Assembly: GCA_019095985.1 (NCBI GenBank)
Contig: CM032663.1
Location: forward strand, 20,978,258 to 21,042,257
From: Streblospio benedicti
Lineage: Eukaryota; Annelida; Polychaeta; Spionida; Spionidae
Reading direction: 5' to 3'
DNA length: 64,000 nucleotides
This document shows, piece by piece, positions 12,003 to 26,000 of the stretch; positions within the stretch are counted from its first letter, which is position 1; every line of letters begins with the position of its first letter. The position numbers and the translations under genes are program-made. Below the pieces are notes generated by a model, which did not search any database, was not told where the DNA came from, and saw only the letters and a list, made by a program, of their open reading frames with translations.

Positions 12003-14011
12003 CCTTTTAATGAAAGATGCACAGTTGCACACGACTTGAATGAGAAAACCTATTCCGAAAGACTGTCCTGGTCGCCTATGTCTCTATTCCGCAGTCAAAT
12101 CGTATTCTAAAGGCGGATTCTTCTGCTTGGTGTCCTTGTTTTTGCTGGTTTGTGCGTATGACGGTGTTTCGAAGAAGTGCTGACACATTCCATGACTGAT
12201 GGTCAGGATCATAGTAGATATCCAATCAAGAAGTTGGTCTTTGAAAAAACTGTACCATTTTAGATGTAAATGATTAGGCACAAGCCATCACCTTATATTC
12301 ACATGCTCGTGCTCAGATCTTCGAGCGGGATTCGACTTGTACATCAACCCCGACCCCCCCCCCAACACGTCTTTTACATAATCACCATTATTACCGTCAG
12401 ATCACACACATACCCTTTCAAACGTCATAACAAAAGTGAGCATTGACACTAAATTGATGAAACCATCGACAACTCTTTCGACCACACATTTATAGTATGT
12501 ATTTCATAAACAGAATATCCCACGGGTACACAAACACCCATTAATAACTGGAGAGGCAGGCAATTCAAATTAATTCAAATGCATGACACCCCAGTTCTGT
12601 TACAATATAATGTATAATGAAAAAGAACTAACTTCAATATGGCCTTGTTTTGCTGGGCGCTGCGTGGATGTGTTTCCAGGTTTACATTATGTGCTATGTA
12701 TTATACAACGTATATCACAGATTACAAAGCATATACACATGGATGCCTCAATTGTGATTACATTGCTGGGGATTCGTCGCCAGTTACAGTACAACCACTT
12801 AAATACAGAAGTCTATGTTGCGGTTGCGACTAAAGGTCATAATGACATAACATAGATTAAATAGAGGTACAGCTCTGCCACCTCAATACAGGAGGCATGA
12901 TCCCGTTTAGCTACTTATTGGGGGTGGGGGGGTGGTGGGGAGGGGGGATCCCCATCAAATACGGCGCACTTTTTTACAAGGTGTGCTGGACTTTGGTATC
13001 TAAGTCTGGATCATATGATACATGTGTATACCGTTTACATTTGTACTTGTGTCGAGTATGGTCCAGGCAAAAAAAGTCACCGAGTGCACGATCCGCGAAA
13101 TGTAGTTATCATGGACTTTTTGTGAACAGTTATTTCACTTAGTTTATTGGTGATAAAATAAACTAAACTATGATAATATAAAAAAATGTTCAAGCGTCTT
13201 CATAATCGATATACACTATCCAGAAGCAAGGAGTGGTAGATCTGAGGAGGAGTGGCAGTGCCACCTCAGCCCACCTGTTCCGGACAGTTTGTCAATTGTC
13301 TTGGCCATACCCCAGATCAACTAGATTACAAGGCATGTGCGCTTCATAAACATTTGGAACGTTTTCTGTCCCCTCGCCGGAAATCATGGATCTGTCACCG
13401 TGAAGTTTTGCTAGGCTTATCTAAAATAAATTGAATAAAAGTAATTGATTAAAGTGTATTTGATTTAAGTCCAGTCCTGTTTAGCCATCCAAACTCAATT
13501 GCCCGGCATACCAAGAGTAGATGTCAAGTTCCCCTGTATTTAAGTTGGTGTACACGTGCTTTATCCGCTATCACCATATTACACAATACATAGGCGAGGG
13601 TTCATGATGTAAATTAGTTCAAGGGTCCACGGTGTTAACCTTCTTAAGTACTTATATCAATCACCAAGTGATCAACGAACCAGACAGTATAGCAAGTAAT
13701 ATAGTTGCGAGGATTACTCTTCAATCTTGACTTGTAGGTGTGCAACCATCCTGTTCAGAAATAATGCAGTCTTGAGCTCTTCTTTTTTTCTCTGGGTGGC
13801 GGGTATGCATGTAAGGGTAGTGGGCTGCAGAATAAAAAGAAAAGGCTAAAGAAGGTTATTGCTTGGAATATTAAGAGAACTAGTTTGATTATTTTTGCAC
13901 TGTGAAAGAATGTCATAAAGTTATAAAAGTGGGTCGTAGTAATTATTAAAGTGGACTAATTTTCTATATTCTGAAGTGACTGGAGTTTATTGCGGCTACC
14001 GATTCTTAACA

Positions 14012-17000
14012 ATGGATATGTCGAATTCCGATGTAAGTATATATTTTTAGAATTGTTTTTATTTCAAGTAATATTATTTCCATGGAAATAGATTAATACA
14101 AATGATTATTATAATGAACGCTTGACCAACAGAATGTGTAATTTTATGTGGTATCTTTAATTTCTTTATTCTTCAATTTTCACATGGTAATTAATGTGTC
14201 TTACCTGTGGCTTCTCCAACTGAACCGGTTTAACATCATTTCTGCTTTTCCTATAATATAGATATATGTTCAACATAGCAAGCACCCCAAGAAAAATGGT
14301 TGATTTCAGGAGGGCCCTACAATCGTTGTAAAAGATGGCGATGGCAATGTTGTTGAAGGTGTTGTTGAACAAATTGGTAGAAAAGACACTGACTCTGATC
14401 CTTTGAAAGATTCGCGGGGCACCAGAACTTACAGTACATATTCCGAAAAGCAAGTGTCTGAAGGTGAGTATATTTTTCCATTTCAGTTCTGATTACGAAT
14501 TCAAGGGAATCTGTGATAATATCAATATATACACGTCCTCGGGGAAAATGTACTATTTATTTTTTGTATAGCTAGACTTTGAAACCACCAATCTAAAACG
14601 ATAGTGGTAATAAGAGTATCAATAGTGGATCTACGTCTAGGGTGGTAGGGGCTTAACCTCTTACACATGAAAGGACATTAAACAATGTTCCGCACGTGCA
14701 GGGGGCACCCCCCCACACACTTCACTAAAATACTCCATGATTTTCATAGGGGTTTTGGCATGTCCGCCATCGATCGCCAGTACAAAAGTACATACATTTG
14801 AAAGCTTACATTATATATTTCATATTTTCATTTGCAATATATCAAATGTGTATCAAATATGAATAGTCAACTCGCAAATGAACATGTACGCTGAAATGCG
14901 TATTGCTGCGTAACTGTTATTTTTCATCGAGACTGGCTTTAGTTTAGGAATTGTCACATCTAGCGATGGTAATTCCCCACAGTGGTAGTTGATGAATGAA
15001 TAGCACGAAAGTTAAAAGTCATGTTCTATTACTTAATAACTATTTTCACTCAGATCATTGCATGTCTGACACACAAACATGAAATGATACATACATATAA
15101 CACCACTATTACACCATATACTATTGGGCTCGCAAAGTTTCCCGGTGTAATAATATACAAATGTACCTTTGACTAGACTTACCAGACATATGTCTATATG
15201 TCTTCTTAAAATTGAGACATCAATGTTTGTTTGAATTGACAAGTGCTAATTTGCAAACGACGTAACGATGCTTGATTTTAGGCTATATTTCGGGCATCTC
15301 TACAGATTATCACAGAATTTGGTAATGACCTGTTGTTTACTGTTGATATTGTTATTGACATTTAAATTTCCACACGTGATAAAGCGATAAAGCCGATGAC
15401 ATTCTAATACTTGACCATGAACTATATCCACGGTTGTGGAAATCATAGTAATAATAACTAGCACCTGAAATGAAGCACACCTGTCACTGCAGAACCATAT
15501 ATACTATGATAATTAGTAGATAATAATTCGTAAGTCTACATACATTAAAAATATTTTGATACATAATACCTAATTGTATAGAATCAGAATAATTATGTGA
15601 AAACCTGAAGCCATTTGTGAAATCTTGTTTCACTCAGAAGAAATCTTCGGACAATTGCGCTCTCTAGATGGAGGCAACGCAAACGTAGCCTAAATAGGGC
15701 TATACCCTTCAACCTTCACATACGTGTTGAAAAAAGCTCGCTGATATCTCTATGGTGTCAATCATGTATTGCTGTAGGTTTTAATGTCCGCTGGCTGTAA
15801 AAGTTCTGCATTCAGAGCTACCAAAATATTTCATAAATACCGGTCTTTCACGATCATCGGTCATACACATGCGCGGTGCAGTGGAGGAAGTGTATGCGCA
15901 GTCCCAAGTATATACCTGACACCTGATGTTATTGAAATTGACATCCATATATTGGCCTTCAAAAATTTCATTCAAAAATTGTGTGATTCTATCTTCTTGC
16001 ATTCCATTGGTTCTTGAATTCATTATCTTTGATGTGTTGTTGAAACATTTTTTAATCTTATTTTTATCTATTTTCTTTTAATTTCACAAAATCACTCATC
16101 GTTGGTCTACGGGAATTAGGACCATGCCGAAATTTTATTTAGCTGTGAAGGGATTATTCGTTATATAGATATTCTTGAACACTGTGTAGTCCACGCGGTG
16201 ATAAGAGATTGGGTTGAACGTGTGAGGAATTATTGCCAAGTTTGCTCTTTGAATGTTTCTCTACAAATAATAACGAATTACACGTGAAATTCGGCTGTTC
16301 ACCGACGATAAAATGCGTAATAGTCAACCGCTACAGGATGTGACAAAAACATAGTCATTTGATTGGTGGAAGGACGAAAACTAAGATTGGTGGTAAATAT
16401 CACCCATAGCGTCTTCAACCTATTTTTTTTTTTTCATTTGTTTCTTGTTGCAGACGAGAATCTAGACATCAAGACATCACATGCTTCGCGCTCTGAGAGA
16501 TGCACGAACTGCTGCAACACGTTCTTCCCGTCTGGCTTCATCAGCGAGATCAAATGCATGTTTCACATCACGTGGCCAATTGTGAGTATGGCAATGCAAA
16601 CGATATTGATACACATCATTAACGAGCTTTAGTTTTATTTGTCTGCAAGAGTTGAACACAAAGGGGTTCAGTGGAAACATGGTGTAGGATGGGCAAATGC
16701 AAAGTTTCTACACACGCAGATTGTACTTTCTGCACCCTCCTCCCCCCAACTCAATTTCTCTAATGATATGATTAATAATTAAACGACCTGTCTTGCCTAC
16801 AAAGCAGTAGGTAATGTTCATGCCAAACGAACTTAAACATGAATAGTACACGTTGTATTCCCAGGTGATTACACAGATCTGTCAGATGATCCTCGGCCCC
16901 ATTTCCCTGATCTTCTGCGGTCACTTGGGAGATGCCATCCAGCTGGACGGAGCGGCTCTCGCCATTAGTGTGAGTCTATATAGGCTTTATTGGTCATATT

Positions 17001-20000
17001 GGCAATTATTTTACTGTAGATATATTTGGTTCAATTACATCGGGATAAAACTACTGAGAGGACAATCTATATATAAGTTATGCTTTCTGACATTAACAAT
17101 TTTGTGACTGTAGATTATCAAATAAAATCTCTAAATGGTGACCGATGTACAAAAGATGATACCTGTGATTATGTCTGTCTTGTAATTTGCCATGTGTCAT
17201 AGTTCATAGTATAGAGTAGGCTAGAGTTGAATTGCCCATATTAGTTATCCCACTCGAGCACAGTCCCTGCTGGTACGGGCTCCCGTAGTTTCAACGATAC
17301 CACTGTTGATACAGGACCAATTATGCAATACTGACCAATGGTCATTTACTGTGATAATATACTTGCAGAAAGTTATCGCACCATACAGGAAGTTGGCCAG
17401 GACAGTGAGTGGAAAATAACATTCTAATGTACATTTGAGTAGGTCGCTCTTTCTTGTAGTATAGATAACACGGAGGTACATAATAGTATTTGGAATTATG
17501 TTTTAAATTCTCCTTGCCAAAACTAACATGCAAGTGTTACGCATAGGTTTGTTGACTTTCACACCCACCATTCAACTGACGTCATAGTGCACTGACCACA
17601 ATTCCATGTATGTGCTTAGCTTATCAGTATTACATAATTAGTCCCACATCAATAGTTGAATCCTTAAAGCTACGGGAGCCCGTACCCATAGTCAGTTTGT
17701 ACAAAATAAACACCCCTTTTCCAGATGATCAACGCTACATGCATTGCGGTAGGGCAGGGTTTAGGAACCGCATGCGATACATTCTTTTCCCAAGTAAGTA
17801 TTATTCTTGATCACTCACAAATACTTTGCTGAAAGTATTAGAAGTACCTAGATTTGATAAAGATGTTATTATTACACCAAATAATAATTTTTGTTTCAGA
17901 CTTTTGGCAGCAAAAATAAAAGCTTGTTGGAGTATACCTCCAAAAAGGTATGCCTGACTTCCATATGTATCTAGACATTTTATGAATAATGAAAGGCTTT
18001 TTATAAGGATTCCTATATCATACAAATAATATCCGTGTGACTATTCACTGTTTTGTCAAACTTATTTGCAGCCATTCTCATTTTCTTGCTCTTTCTGCTT
18101 GGGTGTTATACTGTACACCTCAATATGGGTAATATATTAGTAAGGGTAGGACAACATGCTGACATATCGAGGTATTGCAATGATAATTTGCTGCACTGCC
18201 GTGAATAATTCTACAGTCACTTGGCAAATTGCGGTAGATGGGGATGGTATCTAATAAAAATCCTTGAGCAACCCCAAAAATCCGTATCCTCCGTAAGCAT
18301 ACGTCTCTATCCATAATATGTTGGATCCGTATTATGCCATGTGACTGTAGCTTAATAACTCAGGGGCGTCATTATGCAGATATGAAAAAGTGGTTGTGTT
18401 TAAAAACTACAATGGCTATGATTTCTAGGCTTTACAATCTGAAAAAAGGGTCCAAAATGACAAAAAAGAAATATGCAAAACAGTGGTTGGGCCCGGGCCC
18501 ACCCATTGGCGACGCCCCTGTAACCACCTATCCTGTTGTATTGTTACTGTACGTTTTAATTCAATGATTAGTTAGTTTTAATACATAACCAGTTTGCTTG
18601 TTTGTGTGCATGTACACGTGTCTAACCTTTGCATGTATTGCATTGTTAAAATACATGTAGTTTCTTTCACTTTATTTCAACATTTTTGCAGTTACATATT
18701 TTTTACCATGGACTTCGTGTCATAATCACACATTATGGGTTCATATGTATAGTGCCATGCACTTTATATATTTGCAATGCGTTGCTTGGTAACAAACATA
18801 TTTTCTAGTGTTTGAGTATTTTCTTTAATTGTTAAAACGAATATAGTTTTTAATGAATACTTAATTTACACTGCACTTTATTTCAGCGGTATTCATATTT
18901 TTACTTGCACTTCTTCCGTGTTTTGCACTCCATATAAATCTAGAAGCTTTTCTTGTGGCCGTCAAACAACATCCAGATGTTTCCAGGTAGAGTTACATAA
19001 AAAGTGGTCTACAGTATCTTTAAATCTAATCCGATGCTTTGGCGTATTGGGCCGTATGTTCTGTGGCACGAGGCAAATTAATGTTTGATACGGGAAAATG
19101 TAGTGTAATATGGAACCAGCACTTCGACACGTTCGACCCGTACCTGCATTGCACCCGTCTCTAGAGCAGCTTTCCCACGTTAAGATATGGGCAAAACGGC
19201 CAATGGAGACCAATGTACGACAGTATACAAGCATCTCTTACCGTATTGTATCTTTACGGGGGCATACGAGGTGCAATAAGTAATGTATAGAGGACTATTA
19301 GCGGGGAAACTATAGCATCATATTCATTTCAAACGATATGTACAATGTATCTAGTTAGGGACATAGTTAATATACCGTACCATAAAAGATTAAAAATGAA
19401 GAAGTTTTCAATTTGGAGAATTTAATTGATTCTAAGAATCCTTGTTTTAACATTGTGATAACTAGATCTAAAGTCCTATACCAATTGAAAACACTGTGAT
19501 TACATAATACATCTGTTACCATACTGTGTTTCAGATTAGCTGGAAATTATATGCTCATATTCATGCCCGGAGGATTGGTAAGCTGACTCTTTATTTGATT
19601 ATGTATTTAACTGTAAAAGTTACTTTTGTAAATTGAGAAACAGCACACGGACAAGTTCTGATGGCTCTAGATCTAAAGCATACCTTCATCTTCCCATTAA
19701 ATAATGAAAATTGATTTCTACGTGTTAGACACCTGTTACCTATAATCATCAAGAACGGAGTTTCCGCACAAAGATAATGAAATTAGGTTTTCTTTTTCAA
19801 TTGCAGAGTTTCTTCATGTATATAATCTTGGCGAAATATATCCAAAACCAGAACATTGTTGTACCAAACGTGATCATCGGTATTACTGCGAACGGTGTCA
19901 ACGCGCTTCTGCACTATGTCTTTTTGTACCGTCTCAACTGGGGCACCAAGTAATTGTCGTATTTTTATTACATATTTAAAGCAATTAAGTTTGCAAATTA

Positions 20001-23000
20001 AAGATTATTCTAGTTAAATACAGTAAAAGCTCCAATTAAGACCACCTCTCTATTTGAGACCACCTCCATAATAAGACCGCTTTCCACAGTCCCAAACCTT
20101 CATAAATTTACCAAAAGGAACCTCTGTATAGAGACCACCTCTCAATAATTCTATCCCAGCTTTACTTATAAATAGAAACTTGCAGTAACAAACATCACCA
20201 CGTGCACAGTATTTTGGTATCGCGTAACATAGACATACTGTTTTACACTGTTTTAATCTCTATTTGTTTCTGCAAGTTTCTATTTATGGTAAAGCTGGGA
20301 TAGAACTATTGAGACCACCTAACACCTGCAGTCCTAATAGAGAGGTTCTACTGTAAATGTAATTAATGGCAGTTCGTCACAGTGGCAACTTGCCATAATG
20401 CATCTTATATATTCGTGCATTATTGTCTCACCTTTAAGTAATTCTTTCATCAAACAGGTGTGGTTTATTTGCAGAGCCAGGATTTCCTGGCAGTGCAATT
20501 AAACCTAGTTAAAATACAAATTGTGGGGGCAATAGAGGGCGATCGAGTTTTACGTTCGCATTGGATCTCCCACCACATAGGTTCACACTCATTGCAAACA
20601 GTTGCAGGGATATTTCCGGAGTAACCAAATGATGCATCTATCGCTCTAGTATCGTGCATACGTTATTATATTGGTATGTTTTTACTGTTTTTAGTGGTTC
20701 GGCAATCGCAATGTCGTGTGCGTATTTCGTGATGTTCATATTGACGTTGCTGTACATTCTTATTTCCAAGTGTTACGTTGAAACCTGGGATGGTGAGTTG
20801 TGCACGTGTAGTACACTATATGCTGGGTGGGCACAGTAATAGTTGCTTCATGAATGTCGCAATTCATATAAAGCACCAACGGGGATTTTTGTAGTAATTT
20901 GGTATTGATCTGATTGGTAAGGGCATATTCTAAGAACATATTTATGCTGTTTTTATAGTTGTGCAAATTAAATTATACTTAGTAGTTATGCTGCACACCC
21001 TTGACTCATACACGTCATTTAGTTCACCTTGATAGTTCACACACATTCATGCTATTTATAATGCATACATATATAGCATATATTTCATAAATGACGATCG
21101 CATTCCGTTTATTGCAGGTTGGTCTTGGGATTGCCTTAGAGACTGGGGAAAGTTTGTCCGTTTATGTATTCCTGGAATGCTCATGCTGTGCATGGAATGG
21201 TGGGGATTTGAAATTGGCGTTTTCCTTACTGGTAGGCACCAAAACTAAGCTTCTATATGTAGTCACACCACTTGTTCAACTTACTAACTGCTGACCAACA
21301 GCTTATCAATACCGCTTTCTTCTGTTTATGTATAATTACCGACAGATATGTATTAATGTAATGTTATGTAACCCCAGGTGACCTGCATGGATAAATCCAC
21401 AGAGGCAGTTTATAGACATACAGAACACACAGATTAATCTCAAAATCCAATAAATGTCCCCGCAAGCAGCCAAGCCTTTCAGTCATTAGGTTCAGAGGCG
21501 AGACCCATGCCCAGACTAGCTCGATCTTTCTGCACGACTGCTGGACTTATGGTCTCACCTTGCCTTTCATCTCTCTCTAGCACATAGAAATTAATCTACA
21601 CATTCTAGCATATTTATTTGCTAACGCACACTGGTAGTCCCTTCTGTAGGGGCAATGTTTCCAGCCGAAAAGTACCAAAAGGTTGTTATACATTTTTAGA
21701 AAGGGCTGTATCCATAGATTATGAAAATCAATTTCTTGTGTGCGGCTGTTGGTGGAAGAAAGCGTATTGCTTGATTGAAAATGGGTACCTAAGAAAAATT
21801 CTACTTATTAAAAAATAAGCTGTATCTCAGAAAATCGTGTAATGCATGTTATAGAAAGCAGTGATGTTTATTTTATTACATTTGCTACTTGCCTATGGGT
21901 GTCTAGAACAAAACCAATACAAAATTCATTCTGAAATGTCTGTTTAAACTAAAAATTAATGAATATTTTCGGGGGCCCATCTCACGGAATTTGAGATACG
22001 GTAATAGTTTGTTGAAAAAGTTTTTTCTATGATTGCACAGTAGATGAAAAGTATCATATGTGATATGTATCTGATGGGAAAATCATCTAGAATTCATATA
22101 AATCCAATTTGAACCCTCTCACTTTCTTGATAAAAAAGGTATGGTACATTTACCGACCCCTACCCCCATAGCATTTCCAGTAACCTGTATACGGAGTCTG
22201 TAAATATGAGTACTGATATGTTAATAAAACATGATAGGTGATTATGATTTTTACTATATATATCATGGGATATACTGATATGATACTCTAGCTATATTTG
22301 GAGTGCATTTGTTTTTAATATTTTTTCAATATTCATGATCGCCATTATGTAAAAATACATTTTCGCTAATAACATTTTTATTATTAATGATACAACTGTG
22401 ATTTTGGTGCCTAACTATATGTTTTTGGGGTCATAGAATCTAAATCCAGCAATAAAAGTCACATTGATCAAATAGATATAGGAAAATCCAAGATGGCCGC
22501 CACAGAGATGGGTGAATTCTGTGATTGCCTTGAACTTTTTAACTGTTAATGGCATAAATATTCTTTGTTGTCCAACAACATGTTTTTGGAGTCATAGAAT
22601 CCGAACCAGCTAACTAAAGGCAGATTGACTACATAGATATAGGCAAATCCAAGATGGCTGCCACTGAGATGGGTGAATTCTGCAATGTCCAAAATGGCCG
22701 CCAAAACCATAAAATGGCCATATCTCCATCAATAAAGGTCCTAGGAATGTGATTTAGGTGTCTAGTGTATGGGGTAAGACTACAAGTAATTTAGATTTGT
22801 ATCTTAGATAAAGGTAATATGACACCCAACATCAATTATTAGAAAAATATTTATAACAATCATCAAAATTATGTTAAAAGTTACATATTTTACACATAAG
22901 TAATAAAAAAATCACACAGTGATCACAACTTAGTGATCATTCAACCACGTCATGATACACACATTTGAGAGATCAATGTATTCAAATCGCTCCCTCATCA

Positions 23001-26000
23001 GTTTCTGAATCATCGTCATCATCATCATCACATCATCTTCTGATAGATTAGTATTGGGATTGTCCCAATGTCCTGTCTCTCCATCATCATCATCAACACT
23101 TGCAAAACTCTCTGCACAGCATGCCAGCTTTATGGCTACTGCAGCTTGTGCTTTGACATGACATGCGTCACAAGTTCGTGCCCCGTTGTTGTTTTTCTAA
23201 TTCACTGTGATTGTTTTTTTTATTATTGCACTTGTTTATAATTAATTCATGTACATGGTATGTCACAAATGCATAACATTTCCTGTACGGCCATCGGCAT
23301 TTTCGGAAATAAAGATTGAAGATTGAAGATTGAAGACACAGTGTAGCCAAACCCGTTACGTCGTGTGTCTGCCACTGAGTTGCTGATTCCACCAAGCACG
23401 TCGCCACAGTACAGTGTTAATACTAGAAGCCTTGTTAAAAGTCGTGCCCCTTGTAGAGGACAGTCCCCCACTCTGCACGTAAAAGAACTCACCTAGTTTG
23501 AAAACAATAGGCTCAGCTGGCTACCTAGCCTGCCTCTGGAGGTCCATGTAATAACACCACGTGGCCTCCCCTGCTATAATCATCAAAACTGATGGCTATT
23601 CACACAAATTCACAAAACACCCCTTAGTATTTAGATACTGTGGCATTAATATCTGTGTATATAACCGATTTCTTACAGCACCTCATATACACCTGATCTA
23701 ATGGCACACTCTTACAAACTCATCAGTGTCATCAAACTCTTTAATTTACCTATAAACAGCTGGTTCATTTGGAATATGTTCATTGTATATGCAGATTTCA
23801 TCATATTACATTTACTTAAGAAAATATAGTTACATATGCTACGTTAGCGCATACATGTTTCATCTGTCATGTTTTCGAAAGTAATAATCTGCATTTGAGT
23901 TACAAACACATACTTGTCAAAGCGCAGATAAACATCACCAATGTTCCAACAAAACCTTCAAATTGTTGACAACAGAGGCCCAAATGTTTTGAACTGTTCC
24001 ACCTAGGGGCCATTAAGCCAATTTAAAATATTTGCGTGTAGATAGAGAAATTGGCTTTCCATTACACATCACAGAGGGTCACTATGTGCTGAAATTCGTA
24101 GGTACAATGAAGACAGTCCAAAAGAATCAACTCAGAACAACAGGGATAAAGGAGCTAGTAGGATTTATGATCTTACCCCTGCTACTATGTTACCAGGGAT
24201 GGATGTTGTGCTCTCAGTTTCCCAAAAGAAGAATAATTTTAATTATTCAGTCATTGGCAATATCTGTGCAAAGTTAGACTCCAGCAATGGCAAGCTGGTT
24301 CTAAGGGCTGGTTGTAACAGGCAGTGCTCCCTTTCCAGTGGAAATAAATGGTGCAGTATCATGTCGCACTGACTTATCTGTCATGCATGATGAGACAGAC
24401 ACGATTCTCATCATCTTCACCAATTCAGGGGTTCTTCACATCTATACATAATATTTGATAGATGTTACCTTGCTACGGCAGGATGCATTCTCATCCATCA
24501 TATAGTAGCTGCCATACCAAACAGAACCTACCGTATTTATATGTGATGACACTGATGTGTTTGTATTATTGTGCCATTTTGTCAATATTGGTTCAATTAT
24601 AAAGCAGGTAAGATGAGCTCCTGTAAGACGTTGGTCATGTACACAGATATCAATGCCACAGTATCTAAATACAAGGGGATCATGAATGACTTGCTTCCAA
24701 GCTATGGGCTTACAGGCTGTGATACTGTGGTAATATGCTACGACATAGTAAAACCCACAGCTATCAACACACTCAGAACAGGGAAGTATCCACTAGATGA
24801 TCTTGGCAACATTTCCTGTTCTGTTGAGCCACAGCATTCATGTTGGAATGTTATGGACATCTTGAATGTGAGTGCACAAGTCTTACAGAAGCAAAACAGA
24901 ATATATTGGAGATATAGTAGCACATTTCCATGTTAAAGCACAAGCTGCAGTTGCCATAAAGCTGACATGCCATGTACAGAGTTTTTGCAAGTATTGCGAA
25001 GAGACAGGGACAGGAATGTTTCAATCCCAATACTAAGCTATCAGAAGATAATAGTGATGATGATAATGATGATGATTCAGATACTGATGAGGAAGCGATT
25101 TGAATACATTGATATCTCAAATGTCAATATCATGAGGTGGTTGAATGATCAATAAGGTTTGGTCACTATGTCATGTTGTCATTGCTAAGACGTAAAATCT
25201 AACTTTTGACATTATTTTGATGATTGCTATCAACATTTTTCTAATAATTGATGTTAGATGCCATGCTACCTTTATCTAAGATACATAGTTGAATTAGTTG
25301 TAGCTGATAACCCTACAATAGACACCAAAATGACATTCTTAACACCTTTATTGGTGGATATATGGGCATTTTAAGGATTTGGTAGCCATTCTGGAAATGA
25401 CAGAATTCACCCATCTCAGTGGCAGCCATCTTGGATTTGCCTATATCTATGTAGTCAATCTGCCTTTAGTTAGCTGGTTCGGATTCTGTGACTCCAAAAC
25501 ATGGTGTTGGACAACAAAGAACATTTATGCCATTAACAGTTAAAAAGTTCAAGGCAAATCACAGAATTCACCCATCTCTGTGGCGGCCATCTTGGATTTT
25601 CCTATATCTATTTGATCAGTGTGACTTTTATTGCTGGATTTAGATTCTATGACCCCAAAAACATATAGTTAGGCACCAAAATCACAGTTGTATCATTAAT
25701 AATCAAAATGTTATTAGCGAGAATGTATTTTTACATAATGGCGATCATGAATATTGAAAAAATGTTAAAAACAAATGCACTCCAAATATAGCTAGAGTAT
25801 CATATCAGTATATCCTATGATATGTATAGTAAAAATCATAATCACCTATCATGTTTTATTAACATATCAGTACTCATATTTACAGACTCCGTATACAGGT
25901 TACTGGAAATGCTATGGGGGTAGGGGTCGGTAAATGTACCATACCTTTTTATCAAGAAAGTGAGAGGGTTCAAATTGGATTTATATGAATTCTAGATGAT

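Larger units (their letters stand above)
10525..14011. other. Intergenic interval between EGF gene and MATE gene (divergent promoters)
   Basis: The EGF gene starts leftward at 10524 and the MATE gene rightward at 14012, so both promoters should lie here. I see a tRNA-derived SINE fragment (11585-11690), a degenerate dispersed repeat (11826-12002), and a G-rich run near 12917-12950. No TATA box stands out at either end. Short open frames (for example 12084-12281, 12583-12855) have no recognisable similarity. Confidence 0.6.

Noticed and set aside
14166-14453. 95-codon minus-strand frame
   Set aside because: Antisense shadow of MATE exon 14310-14463, which has correct splice sites and phase on the plus strand.
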